Assembly (NCBI GenBank): GCA_017440445.1
Contig: JAFSHE010000059.1
Location: 1-21,710 of the forward strand
Direction of reading: 5' to 3'
Length of the DNA stretch: 21,710 nt
Source: Oscillospiraceae bacterium
GTDB lineage: Bacteria; Bacillota_A; Clostridia; Oscillospirales; Ruminococcaceae
The notes under the pieces: model-generated
What the model saw: the letters and a program-made list of their open reading frames with translations, nothing else
What the model was told of the DNA's origin: nothing
Database searches by the model: none
Position numbers and translations under genes: made by a program
Part shown: positions 7,255 through 15,335 of the stretch, in pieces
How positions within the stretch are numbered: position 1 is the stretch's first letter
How the letters are laid out: every line of letters begins with the position of its first letter

Positions 7255-9540
7255 TTGGACAAGAAAGCGGTAATCGCTAAGATAAAACATCTCGCAGAAA
7301 GCGGAAACACCGAAGGCAATTCGGTGGAAAGCGTATTCGCACGCTGTTACAACGCAGTCAGAAAAACGCTTGATATAACTCCCTTTGACGAGCAGTTATC
7401 CGCTGCCCTCTCCCTTTACGAGGGCAGGATGGTACAGATGCAGACGGGCGAGGGCAAGACCCTGTCCGCTGTGTTTGCTGCGTGTATGGAGGCACAGAGC
7501 GGCGGAAGTGTGCATGTACTGACATTCAACGACTATCTCGCAAAGCGTGACTGCGAGTGGATGAAGCCTGTCTATGACGAAATGGGAATCTCTGTGGGAT
7601 ATATCACCGAAAAAACAGACCGCAGACAGCGCAGAGAGCTTTACAAAAAGCAGGTACTGTACATCACTGCAAAGGAAGCAGGCTTCGATTACCTGCGTGA
7701 TTTCGTGTGCTTCGACCCCGAGGAGATGGTATTTCCCGAGCAGCTTAATTACGCTATCGTTGACGAGGCAGACAGTATACTCATTGACGAGGCGAGAATA
7801 CCTCTTGTTATCGCAGGCGACCTTGCCGTAGAGGACAGCTCCCATGTGGCGGAGGTCTATGAAAAGACCGCTGACTTCACCGAGGACCATTTTGAATTTG
7901 ACGACGAAAGCAGAAATGTATATCTCACTGATGAGGGTGCTGACCTTGCGGAGGAGATATTCGGAGTAAATATATACAGCACTGACGGTGCGGAGCTTCT
8001 TGCGAAGATATGCGCCTGCCTTAAGGCAAGGACAGTGCTGAAAGAGGATAAGGACTACATCGTAAAAGACGGCAGCATACTGCTGGTGGATGAGTTTACA
8101 GGACGCACTGCGGTAGGCAGAGTTTTCCCTGGAGAATTACAGCCCGCAGTTGAGGCAAAGCACGGACTTAAGATAACCTCCCGTGGACGTATCATGGGCA
8201 ATATCGCACTGCAGTATTTCGCACGGCTGTATCCTAAGCTGTGTGGAATGACAGGCACCGCAGAGCTTGCCCGTGAGGAGTTTGAAAAGCTGTATGCGCT
8301 GACAACTGATGTTATCCCCACAAGACTTCCATGTGCAAGGGAGGACAAACCCCTTGAGATGTACTACGATAAGGAAGAAAAGCATGCCGCAGTCATCGCA
8401 GCAATATGCGAGGCGGCAGAGGCTCAGCGCCCTGTGCTTGTTGGCACGGAAAGTATAGAGGAGTCTGAATATATCGCTGAGATGCTGCGTGAAAAGGGCG
8501 TATCATGCTCTGTACTCAATGCCAAAAACGACGAGGAGGAGGCCGCTATAATCTCCCGTGCGGGAGAGCGTGGCGCAGTGACTATCTCCACCAATATGGC
8601 GGGCCGTGGTGTCGATATAAAGCTTGGCGGTGAGGACTGCCGTGAAAAGGACTTCGTTACAGAAGCAGGCGGTCTGCTGGTGCTTGCGACATCCATGCGG
8701 GAAAGCTCCCGTATAACAAAGCAGCTGCGTGGACGTGCAGGTCGTCAGGGAGATATCGGCGAAAGCCGCTATTTCTCCGCACTTGACGATGATATATTCA
8801 CACGGTTTGAGCTGAAAAAGCTTGCAGGACGTCACTATCCTGCAAAAAAGGTGAACGGTGCGATAGAGGATAAAACACTCCTGAAAGAGGCTGAGCGTGT
8901 TCAGCGAATATCAGAGGGCGACACCTTTGACGAGCGCATGAACCTGATGAAATATACAATGATAGGCGAAAAGCACCGTGATATCACCTTCAGAAGAAGG
9001 ACTGCCTTACTTGATGGCAGCTACAACTGTGAGCTGTGGCAGACACACGCTCCCGAGCTTTACGAAGAAGCAGAGAAGAAATTCGGCAAGGACGCTTTGC
9101 AGAAAAAGCAGAATCTTATCCTTGCATCGCTGCTGAATGAATTCTGGTGCGATTATCTTGACTACACCGCATATCTGAGAGAGGGCATACACCTGACGCA
9201 GGTAGCAGGAAGAAATCCCGCAGACGAGTACAACATCGCCTGCGAGGAATACTATGACAGTGCTGCTGACAGCATCCCCGAGCGAATGACAGAACGGCTT
9301 GAAGCTCTGCTGGAATGCGGCTCCCTTGAGGAATATAATGTTCCCATGCCCAGCAAGACCTACACATATCTGCTGGATGACCAGGGCGAGGAGTTCAAGA
9401 CAAAGCCCATACTGATGAATATATTCTCCGATGATTATGTACCTGATGACGTTCCCGACGAGGATGAAACCGAGGAGAATGCTCCCGAAAAGGAGAAGAA
9501 AAAAGGATTTTTTGCATCCCTTTTCGGCAAGAAGAAATAA
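7255..9540 (+). CDS. SecA2-like preprotein translocase ATPase
   Basis: 761 residues of the SecA motor family, which pushes unfolded preproteins through SecY using ATP. Visible parts: Walker A QTGEGKT (63-69), FDYLRD (144-149), DEAD box in VDEADSILIDEARIPL (169-184), preprotein-crosslinking region with DYIVKDG and VDEFTGR, GMTGTAEL near 330, STNMAGRGVDIKLGG near 444, GRAGRQGD near 492, and a helical scaffold near 628-655 (YLREGIHLTQVAGRNP). It is shorter than housekeeping SecA. It lacks the C-terminal CxCxSGx8C[HC] zinc motif, ending instead in an acidic stretch and KKKGFFASLFGKKK. The usual GTNNEFGFDYLRDN block is altered to ITAKEAGFDYLRDF. These traits favour an accessory SecA2 type over the main SecA. 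The start is TTG, supported by GAGGAGGAAA directly upstream. No secY2 or accessory Sec partner is nearby. Confidence 0.88.
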   Translation: MDKKAVIAKIKHLAESGNTEGNSVESVFARCYNAVRKTLDITPFDEQLSAALSLYEGRMVQMQTGEGKTLSAVFAACMEAQSGGSVHVLTFNDYLAKRDCEWMKPVYDEMGISVGYITEKTDRRQRRELYKKQVLYITAKEAGFDYLRDFVCFDPEEMVFPEQLNYAIVDEADSILIDEARIPLVIAGDLAVEDSSHVAEVYEKTADFTEDHFEFDDESRNVYLTDEGADLAEEIFGVNIYSTDGAELLAKICACLKARTVLKEDKDYIVKDGSILLVDEFTGRTAVGRVFPGELQPAVEAKHGLKITSRGRIMGNIALQYFARLYPKLCGMTGTAELAREEFEKLYALTTDVIPTRLPCAREDKPLEMYYDKEEKHAAVIAAICEAAEAQRPVLVGTESIEESEYIAEMLREKGVSCSVLNAKNDEEEAAIISRAGERGAVTISTNMAGRGVDIKLGGEDCREKDFVTEAGGLLVLATSMRESSRITKQLRGRAGRQGDIGESRYFSALDDDIFTRFELKKLAGRHYPAKKVNGAIEDKTLLKEAERVQRISEGDTFDERMNLMKYTMIGEKHRDITFRRRTALLDGSYNCELWQTHAPELYEEAEKKFGKDALQKKQNLILASLLNEFWCDYLDYTAYLREGIHLTQVAGRNPADEYNIACEEYYDSAADSIPERMTERLEALLECGSLEEYNVPMPSKTYTYLLDDQGEEFKTKPILMNIFSDDYVPDDVPDEDETEENAPEKEKKKGFFASLFGKKK

Positions 9541-9561
9541 ATCCGTTTTACGAGGTAAACG

Positions 9562-10923
9562 ATGTCTACTGTTTGTGCGATAGCTACCCCCGCAGCGGCG
9601 GGAGGTATCTCTGTTATAAGGATCTCGGGCGAAAAAGCCGCTGAGATAGCAGAAAAGGTGTTCCGTCCCGTTTCAGGGAGATCTGTATCCGAGCTTAAGG
9701 GTTACCATGCCGCTTACGGAAAGATATACGACGGCGAGGAGCGCCTTGACGACGGAGTTCTTCTGATGTTCCGTGCGCCACACAGCTACACGGGCGAGGA
9801 TGTGGCTGAGATATCCTGCCACGGCGGAATATATGTTACCCGCAGGGTGCTTACCGCATGTATAAAGGCAGGCGCAGAGCCTGCTGCCGCAGGAGAATTC
9901 ACCAAGCGTGCTTTGCTTAACGGTAAGATGTCACTTACAGAAGCGGAGGCAGTAACAGACATCATCTCAGCGCAGAGTGGTCAGCTGCTGAGCTGCTCAA
10001 ACTCGCAGCGTGAGGGCGCACTTTACCGCCGCACCGAAAGGATAGCCGACATGATAATGGAGGTATCCTCACAGATATCCGCATGGATAGACTATCCCGA
10101 CGATGATACTCCCGTTGTTACGGAGGACTGGCTCAGAGAAAAGCTGTCAGCGGTAAACGCAGAATTCAGGCATCTTCTGGACGGCTACGACACAGGACGT
10201 ATGATACGTGAGGGAATCTCCTGTGCAATAGTCGGAAAGCCTAATGTGGGCAAATCCACACTGATGAACCTGCTTTCAGGTAGCGAACGCAGTATAGTAT
10301 CGGATATAGCAGGTACTACCCGTGATATCGTGGAGGAAACCGTCACCCTCGGAGATGTGGTGCTGAGAATAGCCGACTGTGCGGGAATAAGAGAAACCGA
10401 TGATACAGTGGAAAAGATAGGCGTTGAGATAATGCTGAAAAAGCTGAACAGTGCAGACCTTGTACTGGCGGTGTTTGACAGCTCACGTCCCGTTGAGGAG
10501 GACGACATCACGCTTATGGAGCAGCTTTCGGGCAAGGAGGTCATCCCGATAATCAACAAGTGCGACCTTCAGATGACCCTGGACACTGTGCTGATAGAGG
10601 AAAAGCTCGGCAAGGCTGTGTATATCTCGGCAAAGACCGCAGACAGCGCAGACGTGCTTGAAAAGGAGGTCAGCACCCGTATGCAGCTGGATAAGCTGGA
10701 CGCACAGGCGGGATTTCTCGCCAATGAGCGACAGAGAAGCTGTATCATACGTGCCGCAGATGCGGTAAATGAAGCTCTCTCCGCAGTGGAGCTGGGACTT
10801 ACTCCCGATGCGGTGGGAGTTATGCTGGAGCAGGCTCTTGACGCAGTGTATGAGCTTTCGGGAAGAAAAGCAAGCGAGGAAGTTATCGCAGAGGTATTCA
10901 AGCGTTTCTGTGTTGGTAAATAA
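9562..10923 (+). CDS. mnmE: tRNA modification GTPase MnmE (TrmE)
   Basis: 453 residues, full length for the family. With MnmG it makes the carboxymethylaminomethyl or aminomethyl group on U34 of certain tRNAs, using folate and GTP. The N-terminal folate-binding domain begins MSTVCAIATPAAAGGISVIR and includes SYTGEDVAEISCHGG (75-89). A helical domain carries an inserted G domain with G1 GKPNVGKST (225-233), G2 GTTRD (251-255), G3 DCAG (272-275) and G4 NKCD (332-335). The C-terminal FCVGK holds the conserved catalytic cysteine. GAGGT at 9552-9556 is the binding site. In many Firmicutes mnmE sits with rnpA, jag and mnmG. Here it lies between the secA-like gene and an unknown gene, which is an unusual location. 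Confidence 0.97.
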   Translation: MSTVCAIATPAAAGGISVIRISGEKAAEIAEKVFRPVSGRSVSELKGYHAAYGKIYDGEERLDDGVLLMFRAPHSYTGEDVAEISCHGGIYVTRRVLTACIKAGAEPAAAGEFTKRALLNGKMSLTEAEAVTDIISAQSGQLLSCSNSQREGALYRRTERIADMIMEVSSQISAWIDYPDDDTPVVTEDWLREKLSAVNAEFRHLLDGYDTGRMIREGISCAIVGKPNVGKSTLMNLLSGSERSIVSDIAGTTRDIVEETVTLGDVVLRIADCAGIRETDDTVEKIGVEIMLKKLNSADLVLAVFDSSRPVEEDDITLMEQLSGKEVIPIINKCDLQMTLDTVLIEEKLGKAVYISAKTADSADVLEKEVSTRMQLDKLDAQAGFLANERQRSCIIRAADAVNEALSAVELGLTPDAVGVMLEQALDAVYELSGRKASEEVIAEVFKRFCVGK

Positions 10924-10930
10924 TTAATAT

Positions 10931-11917
10931 ATGAACCCGAATAATTCTATAATAGAAGAATGTTATCAGACAGCCCGTGAGGAGCTGAAAAAGATAGACT
11001 GCTACGATATTCCTACCGATTTTGAAACAGCCTATACACATCACAGCTATGCTGACGGCTGCTTTTACGAGCATAATGAGGGCGACCGTGGCGAAAGGCA
11101 CACTACAAATATCGGCAGTACCAAGGACGAGTTTATTTCCCATCTGCTTTATCGGAAAATACGTGCCTTTTCGTTTGATTATGAGCTTCATCATCGCAGG
11201 AGATTTGAAAGCAATCTCCGTCAGACCAATGAAGTGACGATACAGTGCTACCGATATCTCGACAGCAAGTACAGTTGTCCGTCACTTAATGAGCCGAGCG
11301 ATAATGTGCATATCTGCTTTGACCTGCTGGAGCATTACATAAAAGTCAGCCGAAAGCTTATTAACAAAAAAAGCATCCCTGAGAATACCATGCGCCGCAT
11401 AAGGTTTATAGCAAACAAGCTGTATGCTTCCTCTACGGGCGGCATGCATGACGTTATGCTTGCGCTTGACTATGTGCGGTATAACATATCAGAAATACTG
11501 GATATCATACCTTTGCCGCTGCTTAAAGAGGAATTCATGCAGCATGAGGAGCAGTATCAGCGGCTACTGGAGCTTGAAAAGAAAGCACCGCACCAGAAAG
11601 ACAGATATCCTCTGGGGCTATGGGATAACGATGTATTTCACGAGGCAGAGGAGATACTCAAAGGAAAACGATTTGCAGACGGTGCTGCTATTCAGTGTGC
11701 GCTGTATCTGCTGATAAACGCAGTACATAATGACCGTGCGGTGGGATTAAATATCGATCTGTGTTTCCATGGGAAAGATATGATAGACAGATATCGTCCT
11801 GTGCTGTGCGAAATATTCCTTGAGGACAAATACTGTGTATACCATTTCGGACCTGACAGGAATTTCGACAACGCAAGAAAAAACAGGCTGAACTTTAAAA
11901 TGCTTATGGGAAAATGA
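10931..11917 (+). CDS. Unrecognised 328-residue protein
   Basis: Family not recognised. The protein is soluble and rich in charged, aromatic and His residues, with no signal peptide or membrane span. Notable stretches are THHSYADGCFYEHNEGDRGE near 36-55, DYELHHRRRFESN near 82-94, a helical middle (about 140-220) and a C-terminal DRNFDNARKNRLNFKMLMGK. No catalytic signature can be assigned. It starts 8 bases after the mnmE stop. An in-frame TAA lies just upstream, so the ATG at 10931 is the first possible start, yet no Shine-Dalgarno is present (TAAATAATTAATAT). Expression may depend on ribosomes finishing mnmE. Codon use is less biased than in its neighbours, suggesting low expression or a more recent arrival. 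Confidence 0.8.
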   Translation: MNPNNSIIEECYQTAREELKKIDCYDIPTDFETAYTHHSYADGCFYEHNEGDRGERHTTNIGSTKDEFISHLLYRKIRAFSFDYELHHRRRFESNLRQTNEVTIQCYRYLDSKYSCPSLNEPSDNVHICFDLLEHYIKVSRKLINKKSIPENTMRRIRFIANKLYASSTGGMHDVMLALDYVRYNISEILDIIPLPLLKEEFMQHEEQYQRLLELEKKAPHQKDRYPLGLWDNDVFHEAEEILKGKRFADGAAIQCALYLLINAVHNDRAVGLNIDLCFHGKDMIDRYRPVLCEIFLEDKYCVYHFGPDRNFDNARKNRLNFKMLMGK

Positions 11918-11949
11918 GTTGCTGTGAATACAGCGAAAGAAGGTATATC

Positions 11950-12576
11950 ATGAACATACTTATAATCGGCTGCGGAATGGTCGGCTCGGAGCTTGCCGCA
12001 CAGCTTGACCGCAGCGGACATGACGTTTCTATTATCGACAATGATGAGAATAGCTTTGAAGCGCTCCCCGCAGATTTCAACGGCTTTACTACTGCGGGCA
12101 TACCTATTGATACAGATGTGCTGAGAAGAGCTGGTGTTGAAAGCTGTGATGCGCTGTGCGCCGTCACAGGCGATGATAACATAAACATAATGGTGACCGA
12201 GCTTGCTTCAAAGGTGTTTGGTGTAGAAAGAGTATTCGCCCGCATACGTGACGTAAGCAAAAGCGAGATATACGAAAGCCTCGGAATAAGCACCGTATGC
12301 CCCACACGACTTGTGGTAAACGCAGCACGTGATATGCTGGACGAGGATATCACTCAGCTTTCAAATATTCGGCTTGGAGATCATACGGTTGGCTTTACAG
12401 TTGCCGAGCTTCCCGAGGAGCTTGTCGGCGGCGCTCCCGAGGACATCATCTATGACCCAGGCGAGGTGCTTTTTGCGATAGTACGAGGTGGCAAAATGAG
12501 CTTTTTTGTGCGACAGGACAAGGTGGTATTTGAACGTGGCGACAAGCTTATCTTCGTTAAGGAGGAAAGTGTATGA
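11950..12576 (+). CDS. TrkA/KtrA-type RCK regulatory subunit, first of pair
   Basis: 208 residues with RCK-N followed by RCK-C, the cytoplasmic gating subunit of Ktr/Trk potassium channels. The nucleotide-binding Rossmann motif is IIGCGMVGSELA (5-16), with Asp at the end of strand 2 (SIIDND). LCAVTGDDNINI and the VFARIRD strand continue the fold. RCK-C occupies about 135-208. The frame is open from an ATG at 11914, but the ATG at 11950 is preferred: AAGAAGG stands 6 bases upstream and it places the Rossmann strand at the N-terminus, as in the family. It overlaps the next trkA-like gene as ATGA. The membrane partner (TrkH or KtrB) is not in the window. Confidence 0.88.
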   Translation: MNILIIGCGMVGSELAAQLDRSGHDVSIIDNDENSFEALPADFNGFTTAGIPIDTDVLRRAGVESCDALCAVTGDDNINIMVTELASKVFGVERVFARIRDVSKSEIYESLGISTVCPTRLVVNAARDMLDEDITQLSNIRLGDHTVGFTVAELPEELVGGAPEDIIYDPGEVLFAIVRGGKMSFFVRQDKVVFERGDKLIFVKEESV

Positions 12577-13232
12577 AGGCAATAGTAGTCGGTGGTGGAA
12601 AGATAGGCTTCTATCTTGCAAACGCTCTGCCCGAGCATGGGTATTCCGTAACGATGATAGAAGCGGACAGAGAGCAGTGTCGCTATTGTGCAAACAATCT
12701 TGAAGCAGAAGTATTCTGCGGCGACGGCACATCAGGAAAGGTACTGCGTGAAAGCGGAGCAGAGCATGCCGATGTGGTGATAGCGGTAATGGGACAGGAC
12801 GAGAAAAATCTTGTATGCTGTCAGATGGCAAAAAAGCTGTTCGGAGTAAAAAAAGCCATTGCAAAAGTAAACAACCCCAAAAATGCAGACGCACTGAAAA
12901 AGCTCGGTGTGGATATAGTGATATCGGCTACGGATAACATAATCCGTGCACTGGAGCGTGAGGTGGACCTCAGCTCGGTGAAGGAGCTTATCCCGCTGGA
13001 TGGCGAAGCATCGCTGCTGGAGATAACTCTCCCCGATGATTACCCGTTGGAGGGCATAACACTGCAGGAGCTGAAGCTTCCTAATACCTGTAACGTTGCG
13101 TGTATAAACCGCAGCGGCAGGACTATAATCCCACGTGGCGGCACTGTATTGAGCGGCGGCGATATAATACTTGTCGTAGCCACAGGACATGACGAAAAAG
13201 GACTGCGCAAGGCGCTGAAAATAAAAGGATAA
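12573..13232 (+). CDS. TrkA/KtrA-type RCK regulatory subunit, second of pair
   Basis: 219 residues, again RCK-N plus RCK-C. The Rossmann motif is VVGGGKIGFYLA (5-16), and strand 2 ends in Glu (TMIEAD) where the first copy has Asp. FCGDGTSGKVL, VVIAVMGQDEKN and AIAKVNNPKN are typical TrkA-N segments. RCK-C is about 140-219, ending in the GDIILVVATG strand. The ATG lies within the stop of the first copy (ATGA), preceded by AAGGAGG inside that gene, so the pair should be made together and may form a mixed ring. The two proteins are clearly diverged paralogues, not a recent duplication. Confidence 0.9.
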   Translation: MKAIVVGGGKIGFYLANALPEHGYSVTMIEADREQCRYCANNLEAEVFCGDGTSGKVLRESGAEHADVVIAVMGQDEKNLVCCQMAKKLFGVKKAIAKVNNPKNADALKKLGVDIVISATDNIIRALEREVDLSSVKELIPLDGEASLLEITLPDDYPLEGITLQELKLPNTCNVACINRSGRTIIPRGGTVLSGGDIILVVATGHDEKGLRKALKIKG

Positions 13233-13255
13233 ATTTAAGAAAAGAGGGCGGTATC

Positions 13256-15334
13256 ATGGCAAGCAATCAGAAAACAAAACGCAGCAGAAATTCAAAAACA
13301 ACTAAGACCCACCGCACAAAAAAAAGACAGGGTGACATTATATTTGCACTGGATATAGGTACCCGCACCGTTGTGGGAATACTTGCGCAAAAAACAGATG
13401 ACGGCTACAAGATAATCGATATGGAGACCGCTGTACACGAAAAGCGCTCTATGACAGATGGTCAGATAGAGGATATCGAGGCGGTAGCACAGGTTATTAA
13501 AAAGGTTAAGGCAGAGCTTGAAAAACGCTGCATGATAAAGCTGACACATGTATGCATAGCAGCGGCAGGTCGTGCCTTAAAGACCATGAAGAACAAATCT
13601 GTATGCGATGTTTCTGCTATACGCTCGCTCTCTGCTGAGGACCTGAAAACAGCAGAGCTTGACGCAGTGCGTGAAACAGAGGAGAAATTCTCCGAGGGAC
13701 AGACCCGTGCGGCGTTCTACTGTGTTGGTCACAGCGTTATCGGGCTTACTCTCGACGGTTACAAGGTGCAGAAGCCTGAGGGTCATCGTGGCGAAAAGCT
13801 GGAGACCGAGATAATTGCGGCATTCCTCCCTGCGTATGTGGTGGAGAGCCTTTGTGCCGCAGTGGATATCGCAGGCCTTGATGTTGCGGGACTTACACTG
13901 GAGCCTATCGCAGCTATGAATATCGTTGTACCTCCTGAGCTGAGACTTATCAACATCGCACTGTGTGATATCGGTGCGGGTACATCGGACGTTGCCACAT
14001 CCCGTGACGGAAGTGTTGTGGCATACGGAATGGCAACTGTCGCAGGCGATGAGATGACAGAGGAGCTTATGAAAAAGCTGCTGGTGGACTTCAACACCGC
14101 TGAAATGATAAAAACAAGCGAGCTTCCCGAAACAGAATATACCGATATACTGCTGATGAAGCATACCATCACCCAGGAGAAGATTGCCGAGATACTCAGA
14201 CCCTGTGCTGAAAACCTTGCCGCTACTATCTGCAAGGAGATACTTGAAGCAAACGGCGAGGCGCCTCAGGCAGTATTCGTCGTGGGCGGCGGAAGCAAGC
14301 TCAGCGGGCTTACCGGGCTTATCGCAAAGGGTCTCGGTATGGATGAAACACGTGTCATCACAGGCAGACGTGAGCTTATGCGCGGAATTACCGCTCCTGC
14401 TAAAATAGAGATAGGCACCGAGCATGCTACACCTCTCGGTATCGCAATAACAGCATCCGAGGGCGTGAAGTACGACTTCACAACTATCACCCTCAACGGC
14501 AGAAAGATACGCACACTTGATACCAACAGACTTACCGTGTTTGAGCTTACCGCTCTCGGTGGAATAAAGCCCGACAAGCTGATGGGCCGCTCCGGCTCTG
14601 CATTAAGCTTCACTATCGACGGCAAGCGCACGATACTCCGTGGCATACCCATGACTCCCGCTGAGATATCCGTAAACGGCAAGCCCGCTTCGCTCAACAC
14701 CTCTGTCAGAAAGGGCGACGAGGTAACGATAATTCCCGCAAAGGACGGCGAAGATGCGGCTGCACTCATGTCAGACTACTTTGATATGGACGGAATGTTT
14801 ACCGCCGAGATATCCATACTCGGTGAGAAGAAACTGGCAGGAAGATACATAAGGGTAAACGGCGAGCCTGTTACCGCAGACTGCGAGATAGAAAACAACA
14901 GCGTTATGGAAACAGTGGAGTTAAGCACCTTCGGTGGACTGTGCGCAGCAGAGGAGATTCCCCTTGTGGACGCACTGCTTAACGGCACATCTGCATCCGC
15001 AGATACACTGCTTAATGACGGTGACGAGATATCCGCTGTGCAGGCAGCTCCCGCACCTGCCGCAGCTGCACAGAGCGCCCAGCCTGCTCCCGCTGCTGTA
15101 AAGCCCGCAGGAGTAAAAAGCTCAGGCGAGGAGATACACATCATCTTCAACGGCGAGCCTGCAAAATTCCCCGTGATAGACAGCAGCAGAGAGCCGATAT
15201 TCCTTGACCTGCTGGCAGCATTCTCGGAAAATCCCACTGCGCTGCTTGCCCATGCAACCACAACTACCATAAACGGAAAGGTCGCTCGTCTCGGCGATAC
15301 AGTACACGACGGCGATGAAATAATCATTGAGTAA
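13256..15334 (+). CDS. FtsA-like actin-fold ATPase with C-terminal beta-grasp-like repeats
   Basis: 692 residues, far longer than FtsA (about 420). A very basic N-terminal tail (1-25) precedes an FtsA/PilM-type actin fold: phosphate-1 ALDIGTRTVVGI (31-42), an SHS2/1C-type insert near 95-190, phosphate-2 LCDIGAGTSDVA (236-247) and the adenosine motif FVVGGGSKLSGL (341-352). The FtsA-like part ends near 400. The remaining ~290 residues hold three copies of a motif NGxxAxxxTxxxxGDE: 473-489, 577-591 and 672-688. An Ala/Pro-rich linker occupies about 596-618. The last unit (about 625-692) has the strand-helix-strand order of ThiS/MoaD/TGS domains but no terminal Gly-Gly. Its role may be envelope or division linked. 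GAGGGCGG precedes the ATG. The GH26-like gene follows at once. Confidence 0.85.
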   Translation: MASNQKTKRSRNSKTTKTHRTKKRQGDIIFALDIGTRTVVGILAQKTDDGYKIIDMETAVHEKRSMTDGQIEDIEAVAQVIKKVKAELEKRCMIKLTHVCIAAAGRALKTMKNKSVCDVSAIRSLSAEDLKTAELDAVRETEEKFSEGQTRAAFYCVGHSVIGLTLDGYKVQKPEGHRGEKLETEIIAAFLPAYVVESLCAAVDIAGLDVAGLTLEPIAAMNIVVPPELRLINIALCDIGAGTSDVATSRDGSVVAYGMATVAGDEMTEELMKKLLVDFNTAEMIKTSELPETEYTDILLMKHTITQEKIAEILRPCAENLAATICKEILEANGEAPQAVFVVGGGSKLSGLTGLIAKGLGMDETRVITGRRELMRGITAPAKIEIGTEHATPLGIAITASEGVKYDFTTITLNGRKIRTLDTNRLTVFELTALGGIKPDKLMGRSGSALSFTIDGKRTILRGIPMTPAEISVNGKPASLNTSVRKGDEVTIIPAKDGEDAAALMSDYFDMDGMFTAEISILGEKKLAGRYIRVNGEPVTADCEIENNSVMETVELSTFGGLCAAEEIPLVDALLNGTSASADTLLNDGDEISAVQAAPAPAAAAQSAQPAPAAVKPAGVKSSGEEIHIIFNGEPAKFPVIDSSREPIFLDLLAAFSENPTALLAHATTTTINGKVARLGDTVHDGDEIIIE

Positions 15335-15335
15335 T

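Noticed and set aside
11914..11949. Earlier ATG for the first RCK gene
   Set aside because: The Rossmann strand should begin almost at the N-terminus, and AAGAAGG sits correctly before 11950.
13577..14425. 282-codon minus-strand frame
   Set aside because: Shadow of the FtsA-like gene; composition is Cys/His/Leu-rich with no recognisable domain.
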